NCBI GenBank assembly: GCA_022564085.1 | Contig: JADFMC010000003.1 | Location: 1-24,768 of the forward strand | From: Fidelibacterota bacterium | GTDB taxonomy: Bacteria; Fidelibacterota; Marinisomatia; SCGC-AAA003-L08; TS1B11 | DNA length: 24,768 nt | Reading direction: 5' to 3' | Part shown: positions 16,901-24,490 of the stretch, one piece after another | Position numbering within the stretch: position 1 is the stretch's first letter | Layout of the letters: every line of letters begins with the position of its first letter | Program-made: the position numbers and the translations under genes | Notes under the pieces: model-generated | Told to the model about the DNA's origin: nothing | The model's database searches: none | The model's input: the letters and a program-made list of their open reading frames with translations, nothing else

Positions 16901-17076
16901 GGCCCGCCGATTCCGGCGCCTTACTGCAACGAATAGAACGGTCTATGCAGGCCTCGGGGGTTCACTACCGTTTCTCTAATACCCGTCAAGGCAGTTTAAC
17001 AGTTTCCATTGCCGGCGATTCCCGGTCGGCGTATCGCTTAGCCAAGGACACATTTTTAGCTCTTGCGAGCGGATAA
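13939..17076 (+). CDS. mfd: Transcription-repair coupling factor Mfd
   Basis: A 1045-residue ATP-dependent translocase that removes stalled RNA polymerase at DNA lesions and recruits UvrA. The N-terminal UvrB-like module covers about 1-330; the RNA-polymerase-interacting domain follows (LEPGDLIVHVNHGIGRYLGL, about 374-393). The helicase core has Walker A DVGFGKTE (about 522), DEEH (about 623), SLTATPIPRTLHFSLAG, and the second RecA domain with SSIIESGIDLPNVNT, then QIRGRVGRS. The TRCF C-terminal domain occupies about the last 130 residues. It is slightly shorter than the common 1100-1150. The start is GTG overlapping the mnmG stop. Its first kilobase is notably rich in C and T on the coding strand, unlike mnmG. 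Confidence 0.97.
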   Translation: MIPAALAERLAIAFTRLGVAPGQRLAGIPPAFLPLLVHHFLPSSPATQIVACRTNELGLSLRDTFLSFGLEGVLFCSTDEGLSDIPAGFSSPLEFFRLNSWAHLARGAPVSVFICTLALLEEGLPAPDDLQRGLLNMDPGQTKWSQLRAWLDEHGYQSASLVTEPGTYALRGSVIDLFPVNVSAPIRLDFMGDELENIRSFDIHSQISSGQLPSAVAVALNHDKSATSDLFSFFPGGWNLFRQTGDEDWDFSSTACPDISESLELAIEPFESRNSSPTIFTERWRELLRQAPSAKAFFVSDQSTHRARATELLSSVPCSMESGFYPAGYSSIPLEMLLLTPAELFRRAAHTWRAPQKAISSLAKIRQHVEALEPGDLIVHVNHGIGRYLGLTRLKVGEANQECLLIEYQGGDRVYVSTDKISLVFPFSVAEGITPELDSLQSGRWERVKRRTRRSAEEVVEQLAQLYAQRSLAAGKAHPADDDLQLEFEETFPYEETPDQLQAAAEIKADLEQPRPMDRLLCGDVGFGKTEVALRAAFQVIRGGGQVAFLVPTTILADQHLISFRSRLEPFAVTVGLLSRFVSPKQQRQTLAALSAGKIDLLVGTHRLLSKDVVFKNLALLIIDEEHRFGVHQKEKITTIKSSLDVLSLTATPIPRTLHFSLAGIRDISRLETPPRERIPIITSVTYFHNDLIRRAIKHELQRGGQVYFVHNEVKTINALYRELQDLLPEVTFGLAHGQMPGKELEKTMFTFARGDYQVLVCSSIIESGIDLPNVNTVLINDSHRMGLAQLYQIRGRVGRSNRQAYAYLLIRRRPQLSAPASKRLKTIERHSALGSGYAIALRDLEIRGSGNIFGLEQSGHVAALGLELYTRIIQDVIKERDLNPLDSSFGRLNRDDITIRIFPGARIPDSFIPDPHLRLNLYRRIVALGDELEISSFSAELQDRFGPPPEEVQNLLLARELRLLAANLGVRSINLSSDRHLLLEFARPADSGALLQRIERSMQASGVHYRFSNTRQGSLTVSIAGDSRSAYRLAKDTFLALASG

Positions 17077-17108
17077 GTGGCTAATTTTCCCTCCACCTTT
17101 TTCGATTA

Positions 17109-17942
17109 ATGTTTTCTGGAAATATCACGTCGGCCTTGTTGCATCAAAAATTGCTTAACTACCTGAGATTACCCCGATCACGCTTCCTGGTTTTAGTAGT
17201 TTTGGGGCTTTGGCTGGGGTGTACACAGCATCAAAAGGACCTCGAGGAACCGTTGGCGCGCGTCGACAATCATTACCTTTTTCCCTCCGAATTGCAAATC
17301 GATGGTCGATTACACCTTTCTTCTTTGGGGGAAGCAGCTGAGAAATGGGTTGACCGACAAGTATTGCTCGCCCATTCTAGCGGCTCCATTGTCGATCTTG
17401 AACTATTATCCTTGAGGCTGAGCCGCGCAGAGGCCCAGATTGCTTCCCAGCTGCTGCTCGATTCGTTGGTATACCGTGACTTTCACCCATCATTCGAAGA
17501 TGTGCGCAAATACTATAACAATCGCCTCGCTGAGTTTATATTCGGCACCGACGCCGCTATCGTTACTCATTTGGCGTTCCTACACCTCACCGAGGCCCGG
17601 GAAGTCTTGCAGAGATTACGCCGGTCGACTACTGTTTTGGATTCACTTCTGAACAGCTACAATTTTGACCGCCAGTTAATCTATCGTGATCGTGTTATTC
17701 CCGCTCTCGATAGCGCTATTTTTTCTAATTCCCTTTCTGACTTTCAAGGGCCCATTACTTCTGATTTCGGTTTTCACCTGCTGCGCGTCGAAAAATACTT
17801 CTCCGCCGGTGATACCATCCCCATTGATTTAGTCTCCAATAAGATTTCTATTCGGCTATTTCAGCAACGGCTTTCGATCGCCCGTGCCGTTGTACTGGAC
17901 AGCCTACGCGAGGAACTGGACATTGAAATATACCTGGATTAA
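17109..17942 (+). CDS. Lipoprotein foldase with degenerate parvulin (PpiC/SurA-like) domain
   Basis: A 277-residue predicted lipoprotein: a hydrophobic run RFLVLVVLGLWLGC ends in a lipobox cysteine (Cys38 from the ATG at 17109). A TTG at 17151 would give a more normal signal of 24 residues and may be the true start. The middle is helical and resembles a SurA/PrsA chaperone domain (KYYNNRLAEF). Residues about 135-235 follow parvulin order, ending FQGPITSDFGFHLLRVEKY, the usual end of that domain. The conserved opening HILV and catalytic residues are not clear, so it may be a chaperone without isomerase activity. It overlaps the next gene, surA-like, by 20 bases; the pair probably assists outer-membrane protein folding in the periplasm. 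Confidence 0.75.
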   Translation: MFSGNITSALLHQKLLNYLRLPRSRFLVLVVLGLWLGCTQHQKDLEEPLARVDNHYLFPSELQIDGRLHLSSLGEAAEKWVDRQVLLAHSSGSIVDLELLSLRLSRAEAQIASQLLLDSLVYRDFHPSFEDVRKYYNNRLAEFIFGTDAAIVTHLAFLHLTEAREVLQRLRRSTTVLDSLLNSYNFDRQLIYRDRVIPALDSAIFSNSLSDFQGPITSDFGFHLLRVEKYFSAGDTIPIDLVSNKISIRLFQQRLSIARAVVLDSLREELDIEIYLD

Positions 17943-19212
17943 GCTTCTATTCTTAGTGATCACGGCCCCCTGGATATTATTAAGGGCCCAGGAACAGATT
18001 GACGGGATTGCTGCCATTGTGGGCGACGAAATCATCTTGAAGAGTGACGTTCTCCAACTAGCTCAAATGACCGCCCTCCAGAATAATACTGCTCTGCAGC
18101 GAAATCCCGATTTGCTCCAATTGTTTCAATCCGAAGCCTTAAATGCCTTGATCACCCAAAAAATTCTATTGGACCGGGCCAGGGTTGATAGCCTTGACGA
18201 AATATCAACAGAGGAAGTGGATCAAGCTTTGGAGGCGCAGATAAGCAATCTTCTTGGCCAGATCGGCTCCGAATCTGAATTCGAGGAGTTGATGGGTCAG
18301 CGACTCCGAGATTTCCGCCAAGATCATTGGTTTGTTGTGCGAGACCAGCTAATCGCTGAACGGTATCAAAATGAGAAAATCAGCCGGGTGGCAGTTAACC
18401 GCGAGGAAGTGGAAGCCTTTTATCAAGCCTATAAGGACAGTTTACCGCCGGTGGACCCCACGTATGAATTAACCCAGATCCTGGTACCTGTCAAAGCTGG
18501 TTCCGTAGCCTATGGCCTGGCACAATCTAAAATACAATTGCTACAGCAACGACTGTCTCAAGGCCAGGCCTTTTCAAAATTAGCGGCTGAATATTCAGAT
18601 GATCAAGCTTCAAGGGAGAGCGGCGGGGAGCTTGGATTTATTCGCCGCGGTGAATTAGTGCCTGAATTTGAGGAAATCGCCTTTAACCTCCAGCCAGGTG
18701 AGGTCAGCGATATTGTAGAAACGAAGTTTGGGCTCCATATTATCACACTCGTCGATAAACAAGGTGAACGGATCAATGTCAGCCATATTTTAGTTAAAGT
18801 CGATCCCACCCCTGAAGACCGGCAGCTGGCCCTATCCAAGGTCCGTGAATTTTTCTTTATTTTGGACCCCGGGCCAACGCTTTTTGATTCTCTTTTAACC
18901 ATCGTTTCCTCTGAATTTGGTAATTCTCCCGACTTAGGCTATATTGGTTGGATAGAGTTGTCTTTACTTCCCAGCCAAGCCTATCGGTCAGCGCTATTCG
19001 GCCTCCAGACGGGACAGGTGTCTCCACCTTTTGAGACCAAGGACGGTTTTCATATTCTCAAGGTCCTTAACTTTAAAGAGGGCGGTTCTCCAAACCTCAA
19101 GGACTATTACCCTCAGATTGAAGCCCTGGCGCTGCGCGAAAAACAATCCGAATATTTAAGTACCTGGCTTAGTAATGTCCGTAACGATGTATTTATAAGC
19201 GTCTTAGACTAA
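17923..19212 (+). CDS. surA: Periplasmic peptidyl-prolyl isomerase/chaperone SurA
   Basis: About 429 residues if translation begins at TTG 17923, which gives a clean signal peptide (KYTWIKLLFLVITAPWILLRAQ). The frame is open further upstream to a GTG at 17884, but that adds 13 residues ahead of the signal and is less likely. The SurA N-terminal chaperone domain starts IAAIVGDEIILKSDV. Two parvulin domains follow: the first from YELTQILVPV to FGLHIITLVDK, with GGELGFIRRGELVPEFE, and the second from NVSHILVKVDPTPEDR to DGFHILKVL. Such proteins escort outer-membrane proteins through the periplasm. It is the last gene before the AT-rich putative origin region and overlaps the lipoprotein foldase gene. 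Confidence 0.9.
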   Translation: MKYTWIKLLFLVITAPWILLRAQEQIDGIAAIVGDEIILKSDVLQLAQMTALQNNTALQRNPDLLQLFQSEALNALITQKILLDRARVDSLDEISTEEVDQALEAQISNLLGQIGSESEFEELMGQRLRDFRQDHWFVVRDQLIAERYQNEKISRVAVNREEVEAFYQAYKDSLPPVDPTYELTQILVPVKAGSVAYGLAQSKIQLLQQRLSQGQAFSKLAAEYSDDQASRESGGELGFIRRGELVPEFEEIAFNLQPGEVSDIVETKFGLHIITLVDKQGERINVSHILVKVDPTPEDRQLALSKVREFFFILDPGPTLFDSLLTIVSSEFGNSPDLGYIGWIELSLLPSQAYRSALFGLQTGQVSPPFETKDGFHILKVLNFKEGGSPNLKDYYPQIEALALREKQSEYLSTWLSNVRNDVFISVLD

Positions 19213-19254
19213 GCACTAACAGTAGCTCTTAGCAACTCCTTCATAACTATGATA

Positions 19255-19263
19255 ATATCCACA
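19255..19263 (+). promoter_or_regulatory. DnaA-box-like nonamer
   Basis: ATATCCACA matches TTATCCACA except at the first base. It is the leftmost of four such sites in the gap before dnaN. Confidence 0.4.
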
Positions 19264-19392
19264 TTTATCACTTTACCCCAATCTCCCCACGGTCCAAAGC
19301 CTAACAACCCCACGTAATCATCATTTTATTAACATTCTATTCAATGGTTATAACTCCTTTCTTCACGAGGGGATTTTTTTATAATCTAATAG

Positions 19393-19410
19393 TTATCAAC
19401 ATTATAAACA
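19393..19410 (+). promoter_or_regulatory. Tandem pair of DnaA-box-like nonamers
   Basis: TTATCAACA (19393-19401) and TTATAAACA (19402-19410) follow each other without a spacer in the same direction. Each has a single change (A for C at position 6) from TTATNCACA. A head-to-tail pair beside a run of A/T is the layout expected for cooperative DnaA loading at the edge of an unwinding element. Confidence 0.5.
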
Positions 19411-19469
19411 CGCTTATTAATATAAATAATACTTATTTAAGTTTAATATAGATTAATATTTTTTTATTA

Positions 19470-19478
19470 TGTGAATAC
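19470..19478 (-). promoter_or_regulatory. DnaA-box-like nonamer, minus strand
   Basis: The minus strand reads GTATTCACA, one base (the first) from TTATNCACA. It borders the far side of the A/T-only run, facing the tandem pair. Confidence 0.4.
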
Positions 19479-19613
19479 TTCCATACTAAAACCATCTTTG
19501 AGCAAGGACAATTTCCTTGAGGATATGCTCGATAAATGGTAATATTCATCACCCCACAATCTACATGTTACGACAAGATCAATAGCACTGGACCAAACTA
19601 CGCTAGAAGGCCT

Positions 19614-20729
19614 ATGAAATTCACTTCCGATCGATCAACGTTACATACTTCCCTGCAGCAGCTTGGACGGGTTGTCCCTTCCCGCTCCACACTTCCAATT
19701 TTAAGTTCTGTTCTTATGTCCACTGAGGGCGGCAAGCTTAGTGTCCGGGCAACCGACCTGGAGATTTCACAGGTGATAAATCTGGAGGCAGTCGTCGATG
19801 GAGAAGGCAGTGTTGCTGTTCCTCATCGAACGCTGCTGGATATCACCAATGAGATGCCGGAGGGAGAATTACAGATCGAGGTGTTGGAAGATCGCCGTCT
19901 CAAGATTTCTACCACTTTTGGCAACTATTCGATCATGGGTAAGCCTACGGAAGAATTCCCGGCCCTGCCGGTGATTGATGGGCATCATTCTGTACCTATC
20001 TCCGCTGCCCTGCTATCATCTGTGATTTCTAAAACCGCCTTTGCCGTCAGCAGGGATGAATTGAAGCCCTCATTGATGGGCGTATTATTCCGCTTCACTG
20101 AATCGGGGCTGAGGGCTGTCGCGACCGATGGTCACCGTTTAGTTCGATTTAATAAATCAGATTTTGATTCCGGAGATTATCATGGCGAGAACATCATTCC
20201 AGTCAAGTTTCTAAATATACTAGGGACGTATCTCACCGGGGAAGAAGAAGTAACGTTGAATATTGGTGAAAACCATATTATGGTTCAGAGCCAGGATACT
20301 GCTCTGTATACTAGAATCATAGAGGAGCGTTTTCCAGATTACGAGAGTGTTTTCCCTCAGGACAACGATAAGAAAGTGATATTAAGCCGAGAGGAATTGC
20401 TGGCCACCGTTCGGCGGGTCAGTATTTTTTCAAATAAAACTACTCATCAGATCGCTTTTCGCTTAGATCAGGATGGTCTAGAGGTAAGTACTGAGGATAT
20501 AGAAACGGTTTCAAATGCCCGAGAGAAACTCGCGTGTGAATATGATGGCGACCCTCTGCTGATCGGATATAATTCCAATTACCTGCGTGATATACTCATG
20601 CACCTGGATGGCGATAGACTAATTGGCGAGTTTAAATCCTCCGTTTCGGCGGCCATTTTCTATCATGAGCAGACGCAGGAAAATGAGGATTTGACCATGC
20701 TACTGATGCCTATCCGCCTAAATGATTGA
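19614..20729 (+). CDS. dnaN: DNA polymerase III beta subunit (sliding clamp)
   Basis: The ring-shaped processivity clamp, 371 residues. Starting at ATG 19614 gives the classical N-terminus MKFTSDRSTLHTSLQQLGRV followed by SRSTLPILSSVL; AGAAGG at 19605-19610 serves as ribosome-binding site. The frame extends upstream to 19536, but those 26 residues are not clamp-like and are probably part of the leader. Three clamp domains follow; typical phrases are EEFPALP, then ATDGHRLVRF, then RIIEERFPDYESVFP, and the C-terminal LLMPIRL. It stands directly after the oriC-like gap, without dnaA in between, and is followed by recF after 60 bases. Confidence 0.97.
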   Translation: MKFTSDRSTLHTSLQQLGRVVPSRSTLPILSSVLMSTEGGKLSVRATDLEISQVINLEAVVDGEGSVAVPHRTLLDITNEMPEGELQIEVLEDRRLKISTTFGNYSIMGKPTEEFPALPVIDGHHSVPISAALLSSVISKTAFAVSRDELKPSLMGVLFRFTESGLRAVATDGHRLVRFNKSDFDSGDYHGENIIPVKFLNILGTYLTGEEEVTLNIGENHIMVQSQDTALYTRIIEERFPDYESVFPQDNDKKVILSREELLATVRRVSIFSNKTTHQIAFRLDQDGLEVSTEDIETVSNAREKLACEYDGDPLLIGYNSNYLRDILMHLDGDRLIGEFKSSVSAAIFYHEQTQENEDLTMLLMPIRLND

Positions 20730-20753
20730 TCAGATTGTCTCCATAATAGTTTT

Positions 20754-20768
20754 GGGTTTAAAAAACCC
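20754..20768. repeat. Short hairpin between dnaN and recF
   Basis: GGGTTT and AAACCC form a six-base-pair stem around AAA, followed by C-rich rather than T-rich sequence. It could attenuate but is not a canonical terminator on the plus strand; it may be chance. Confidence 0.25.
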
Positions 20769-20789
20769 CCGGCCCCTCTAGAGTATTCG

Positions 20790-21881
20790 GTGCAACTCGA
20801 AAACCTATACCTATCCAATTTTCGTTGTTATCACGATAGCCGGTTCCCTTTTGCGGAGGGCGTGAATATAATTATTGGTCCCAATGGAGCAGGAAAGACC
20901 ACCATTCTGGAAGCGATTCATTTGCTCTCGCTTACGCGTAGTTTTCGCACTCACGATGACCGCCATTTGATTGAGCGCGGTACTACAAGTTATATAATTC
21001 GGGGGCAGCTCAGTGACCAGGATAATAAAATTTTGGTTCAAAATACATTTATGATCGGTGGCCGAAAGCAGATCTCAGTTGACGGAATCGCCTTAAGTTC
21101 CAAGAAAGAGATGCTTGGCCGTTTCCCGGTGGTGATTATGGTTCCGGAGGATTTGGAGTTGGCCCGCGGTCCGGATTCTTTGCGCCGAGCTTTTATCGAC
21201 CGGGTTCTGGCTGTTACCGACAAGAAATATCTGAATGAATTATTGAAATATAGGCGACTTTTAAAACAGCGCAACGCTGCCCTGCGGCAGGTTACCGCCC
21301 GCGATTATTCGGCGGTTAACATCTGGGATGCAGCCTTTGCTGATAGCGCCCATGCAATCTGGCGAATAAGGGCCGCTTTTTTTGGTGAGTATTGTTCAAT
21401 TTTCAGTTCAGCCTGGTCTCAGCAGCGCCCGGAAATATCGGCCTCAATTGATTATATACCGGTGGAATATGAAAACGCATCCGCCGTCCGCGAGGCTATG
21501 GAGCGTAGTGTGGAAACCGATCTCCAAACACGCCGCACGAACATCGGACCCCATCGCGACAAAATAGGATTCATCCTGGGCGGTAATAACCTACGCTTCT
21601 ATGGCAGCTTGGGGGAACAAAAGCTATTCATCATTGCTCTAAAAATAGCCGAGGCTCGTTACTTGGAGACCATTTTGGGCACCGCGCCGGTTATGCTGCT
21701 GGATGATCTCCCGGCGACCCTGGACGCAGAGCGATCACGCCGGGTTATAGAGGAGCTTTCTGATGCTTATCAGACCATCATCTCCGCCACCACCACTGAC
21801 AGCTTTGGTCAAGGCTGGGAGACGGCATTTAAACCCAACCGGATTTCACTGCCGGTAGAGGGCGAAGCATGCCCAGCCTAG
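20790..21881 (+). CDS. recF: DNA replication and repair protein RecF
   Basis: An SMC-like ATPase of 363 residues that helps load RecA at gaps with RecO and RecR. The start MQLENLYLSNFRCY is diagnostic, followed by Walker A GPNGAGKTTILEAIHLLS (about 31-48), the ABC signature region YGSLGEQKLFIIALKIAEA and Walker B PVMLLDDLPATLD. The start is GTG at 20790. The 3' end overlaps dciA by 13 bases. Order dnaN-recF-dciA-gyrB is a common origin-proximal arrangement. Confidence 0.96.
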   Translation: MQLENLYLSNFRCYHDSRFPFAEGVNIIIGPNGAGKTTILEAIHLLSLTRSFRTHDDRHLIERGTTSYIIRGQLSDQDNKILVQNTFMIGGRKQISVDGIALSSKKEMLGRFPVVIMVPEDLELARGPDSLRRAFIDRVLAVTDKKYLNELLKYRRLLKQRNAALRQVTARDYSAVNIWDAAFADSAHAIWRIRAAFFGEYCSIFSSAWSQQRPEISASIDYIPVEYENASAVREAMERSVETDLQTRRTNIGPHRDKIGFILGGNNLRFYGSLGEQKLFIIALKIAEARYLETILGTAPVMLLDDLPATLDAERSRRVIEELSDAYQTIISATTTDSFGQGWETAFKPNRISLPVEGEACPA

Positions 21882-22140
21882 CTGTCGCCATAGCTCAAGC
21901 GTTGAAAGAAAGGGGCTGGACGGGGCTCATCGAACAGCAGAAGTCCTTTCAGCTCTGGGAAGAAATCGTTGGGCCGGCCATTGCAGCTAACAGCCGTCCC
22001 ATAGATATAAGGGACAATGTTCTGATTGTACAGGCCAAGAGTGCCGTCTGGCGCAGTGAGATCGCCTTCCAGAAAGATGAAATTCTAGCGGCCTTGAATC
22101 ACAGACTTAAAGGCAATCATTTGAAGGATCTTAAACTTAA

Positions 22141-22144
<4 letters not shown>
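21869..22144 (+). CDS. dciA: DciA-like replicative helicase loader factor (DUF721)
   Basis: A 91-residue DUF721 protein. The family core is visible as LWEEIVGPAIAANSRPIDIR, followed by NVLIVQAKSAVWRSEIAFQK. DciA proteins act in loading or activating the DnaB helicase in bacteria that lack DnaC or DnaI, and are often encoded between recF and gyrB. It starts within recF and its stop overlaps the gyrB ATG (ATGA), so the three are translationally coupled. Its small size corresponds to the DUF721 domain alone, without the extra disordered tail seen in some members. Confidence 0.9.
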
Positions 22145-22563
<419 letters not shown>

Positions 22564-23246
22564 ATCCCTCTGCTAATATTATCATTAAATTGACAATCCT
22601 GAATAACCGGACTGCTGGACACATTATACATTCCAGCCCCAGTATTGTTTTTAAACGTACAATTTGAAACGAAGGGACTACTGCTTATAGGAAAATTACC
22701 CGCATTATACATTCCATCACTTGTGTTATTGCTAAAATCACAATCTCTTATAACTGGATGACTGTTCTGATTACTAATACCGCCGCCAAAATCTGCTGCA
22801 AAATTCCCTCTAAAAATGCAATGAGTTATTGTGGGGCCGCTATCTCGATTAAACATCCCACCACCATTACTGGTGTAATCTGTATGATCAGTTGAATTTG
22901 CATTTCCGCCAGTGATAGTAAAGCCAGAGAGAACCGTATTAGAATCTTCTCCGTTGACACATTGGACAACATGAAAGACACTGCCTTGGCCGTCGAGAAT
23001 GGTGTCGTTGGGGTCGCCGCTGACGCTGCGCAGGGTGATTGCCTTGCCCAGAAAGTCAATGGTAGCTGTTATCAGATAGGTTCCCGGAGCTACGACCACC
23101 TCATCACCGTCGATGGCGGAATCGATCCCCGCTTGAATGGTAGGCTGATCGGCCGGGATATTGATAACAACCCCCCGGACAGAACCACAAAACAATAGTC
23201 CTGTTAAAAAGACCCAAACCCAATAGTAATGATCCCTAAACCACAT

Positions 23247-23589
23247 ATCACACTACAAAAATTCGATTCCAAAACAACGAAGCTCGTTAATAGTATAGAC
23301 TATATTACAAGCTTGTGGTTAGAAAAAATTATGCCCCCTGCAGTGACGTAGCCCGGGCATTCCCTGCCCAATAATCAGATCCGTAGGGCGGATGGTAACA
23401 TCCGCCGCGTGCCGGGTGCCACCCCCAAACTTGTTTGGGGGTGCTTTGCTCTGGGTCCCCCTAAACCTACAGTCATGTAGGCAGCGGCTCCCGCACCAAA
23501 CCTTCTAACCCCGTGATTCATCGCGGGGGTCAACCCACCCTACGAAATTTTGTACGATGTCAAACCCCAACTCTTTGGCGTATCAATCC
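23247..23589. repeat. Gene-free gap carrying a cluster of strong hairpins (REP/BIME-like intergenic element)
   Basis: Four good hairpins fall within 23387-23528. GGCGGATG/CATCCGCC (23387-23406, loop GTAA); CACCCCCAAAC/GTTTGGGGGTG (23420-23443, two-base loop); CCTACA/TGTAGG (23466-23481, loop GTCA); CCCCGTGA/TCGCGGGG (23509-23528, loop TTCA, one G-T pair). A weaker GGGCA/TGCCC lies just upstream. On the minus strand the end reads GTAGGGTGGGTTGACCC, a wording met in repeated intergenic elements of large environmental genomes. No protein-coding frame is convincing. The rest, 23247-23380, is AT-rich and without visible features. Confidence 0.6.
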
Positions 23590-24351
23590 TTAACCCAGAT
23601 GGCGAACCACACCATATTTGCGTAAAACGACCAAATCAGCTTTACGCGGACTTGGCTGTTCAGCCGTGCTGTAATCCACGTCCATAATCTCGATAAATTC
23701 AGCCGTGTATTCCTTGAGAATACCGGACAAATCCTCACGGCTGTCGCCTTTCAAAAGTTCCAGAACCACATGTTGGCCGATATACCGCTCCAGTAACGGC
23801 TCATAACTGGTGCCCGCCGAACCGATGAGTTCCTGCTTCATCTGATTCACATGTTTGTCCTGTCCACTGAGGACCGCCCCTGCCGGAGTGGCTTTTTTGG
23901 CTTGGGACATGAGCAGGTTGATCACCTCGGTCAGCGAATCACGAATCGTCTTGAACAGATTAACAAAACGTCTCTTTCCTCGAGAGTATAGGCCGGGTTG
24001 ATAGGTTTTTTGCAGAACTTTTTCTCGGGCGAGCTGGTCCGCTTCGCTCAAATCGTCATGAAACCGAACCAGGGCCTGCATAGAAGGAAATTCATTCTTG
24101 TAAAGGATGAAACTACTTTCGGTGTGCCCTTTACCGTCGGTTTTGGCGCTGGCGTAAAGCAGTTCCAAACCGGTATGTTCAATCCGTAATTGCCCCCAGA
24201 TGGTCTTACCGCCGGTCTGTTCAAGCGTCACCTGATTCCCCGAAAAATCCTTGAGACACTTATCCCTGCTCCGCCGTCGGATAAAAGCACCGACCATCGT
24301 AGCCAGAACGATAAACACCAACGAAATCAAAAAAGCATATTCTTTAATCAA
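23590..24351 (-). CDS. Uncharacterised protein with one N-terminal membrane helix
   Basis: A 253-residue protein that I do not recognise. The N-terminus is a single hydrophobic helix (about 5-24, YAFLISLVFIVLATMVGAFI) followed by RRRSRDK, which predicts an inner-membrane anchor with the rest in the cytoplasm. The beginning FSGNQVTLEQTGGKTIWGQL and a later IGQHVVLELLKGD..EDLSGILKEYTAEFIEIMDV both look like small beta-barrel (Sm/LSM-like) strands, possibly two related domains around a helical middle (about 105-165). The start is TTG at 24351 with AGAGG eight bases upstream, inside the left arm of an inverted repeat. It lies between the hairpin block and a sulfatase gene on the same strand. Confidence 0.65.
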   Translation of the reverse strand: MIKEYAFLISLVFIVLATMVGAFIRRRSRDKCLKDFSGNQVTLEQTGGKTIWGQLRIEHTGLELLYASAKTDGKGHTESSFILYKNEFPSMQALVRFHDDLSEADQLAREKVLQKTYQPGLYSRGKRRFVNLFKTIRDSLTEVINLLMSQAKKATPAGAVLSGQDKHVNQMKQELIGSAGTSYEPLLERYIGQHVVLELLKGDSREDLSGILKEYTAEFIEIMDVDYSTAEQPSPRKADLVVLRKYGVVRHLG

Positions 24352-24357
24352 TGAGGC

Positions 24358-24450
24358 AACCTCTAAAAATTGATTTTAACGAACCCCGACCGTAAGGGAG
24401 GGGCTAACTTATCGATGTTTCACTGTGCAATGGTTGTATTATTAGAGGTT
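24358..24450. repeat. Inverted repeat in the gap between sulfatase and membrane-protein gene
   Basis: AACCTCTAA (24358-24366) and TTAGAGGTT (24442-24450) are perfect complements 75 bases apart. The left arm contains the ribosome-binding site of the gene at 23590-24351. Next to the right arm the octamer AATCCTGT is repeated (24456-24463 and 24465-24472). It may bound a small mobile or repeated element. Confidence 0.4.
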
Positions 24451-24490
24451 CCCTTAATCCTGTCAATCCTGTAAAAAAAGATTACAAATC

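Larger units (their letters stand above)
19213..19613. other. Candidate replication origin (oriC-like AT-rich gap upstream of dnaN)
   Basis: A 400-base gene-free gap between surA and dnaN, in the place where dnaA and oriC usually lie. It contains four nonamers that differ by one base from the DnaA-box consensus TTATNCACA: ATATCCACA (19255-19263), the directly adjacent TTATCAACA and TTATAAACA (19393-19410), and GTATTCACA on the minus strand (19470-19478). Between the tandem pair and the last box, 19411-19470 is almost only A and T, as a DNA-unwinding element would be. The dnaN promoter must also lie here. Evidence is positional and motif-based; no experiment or skew plot was available. Confidence 0.55.

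Noticed and set aside
17884..17922. GTG start for surA at 17884
   Set aside because: It would put 13 residues, including two Trp and an Arg, before the signal peptide; TTG 17923 gives a normal signal sequence.
19536..19613. Longer dnaN with 26 extra N-terminal residues
   Set aside because: The extra residues do not resemble clamp proteins, while the ATG at 19614 gives the classical N-terminus and has AGAAGG upstream.
20754..20768. Rho-independent terminator after dnaN
   Set aside because: The stem is only six A/T-rich and G/C pairs and is followed by C residues, not a T run.
23387..23528. CRISPR array
   Set aside because: The hairpin units differ from each other in sequence and there are no regularly spaced identical repeats.
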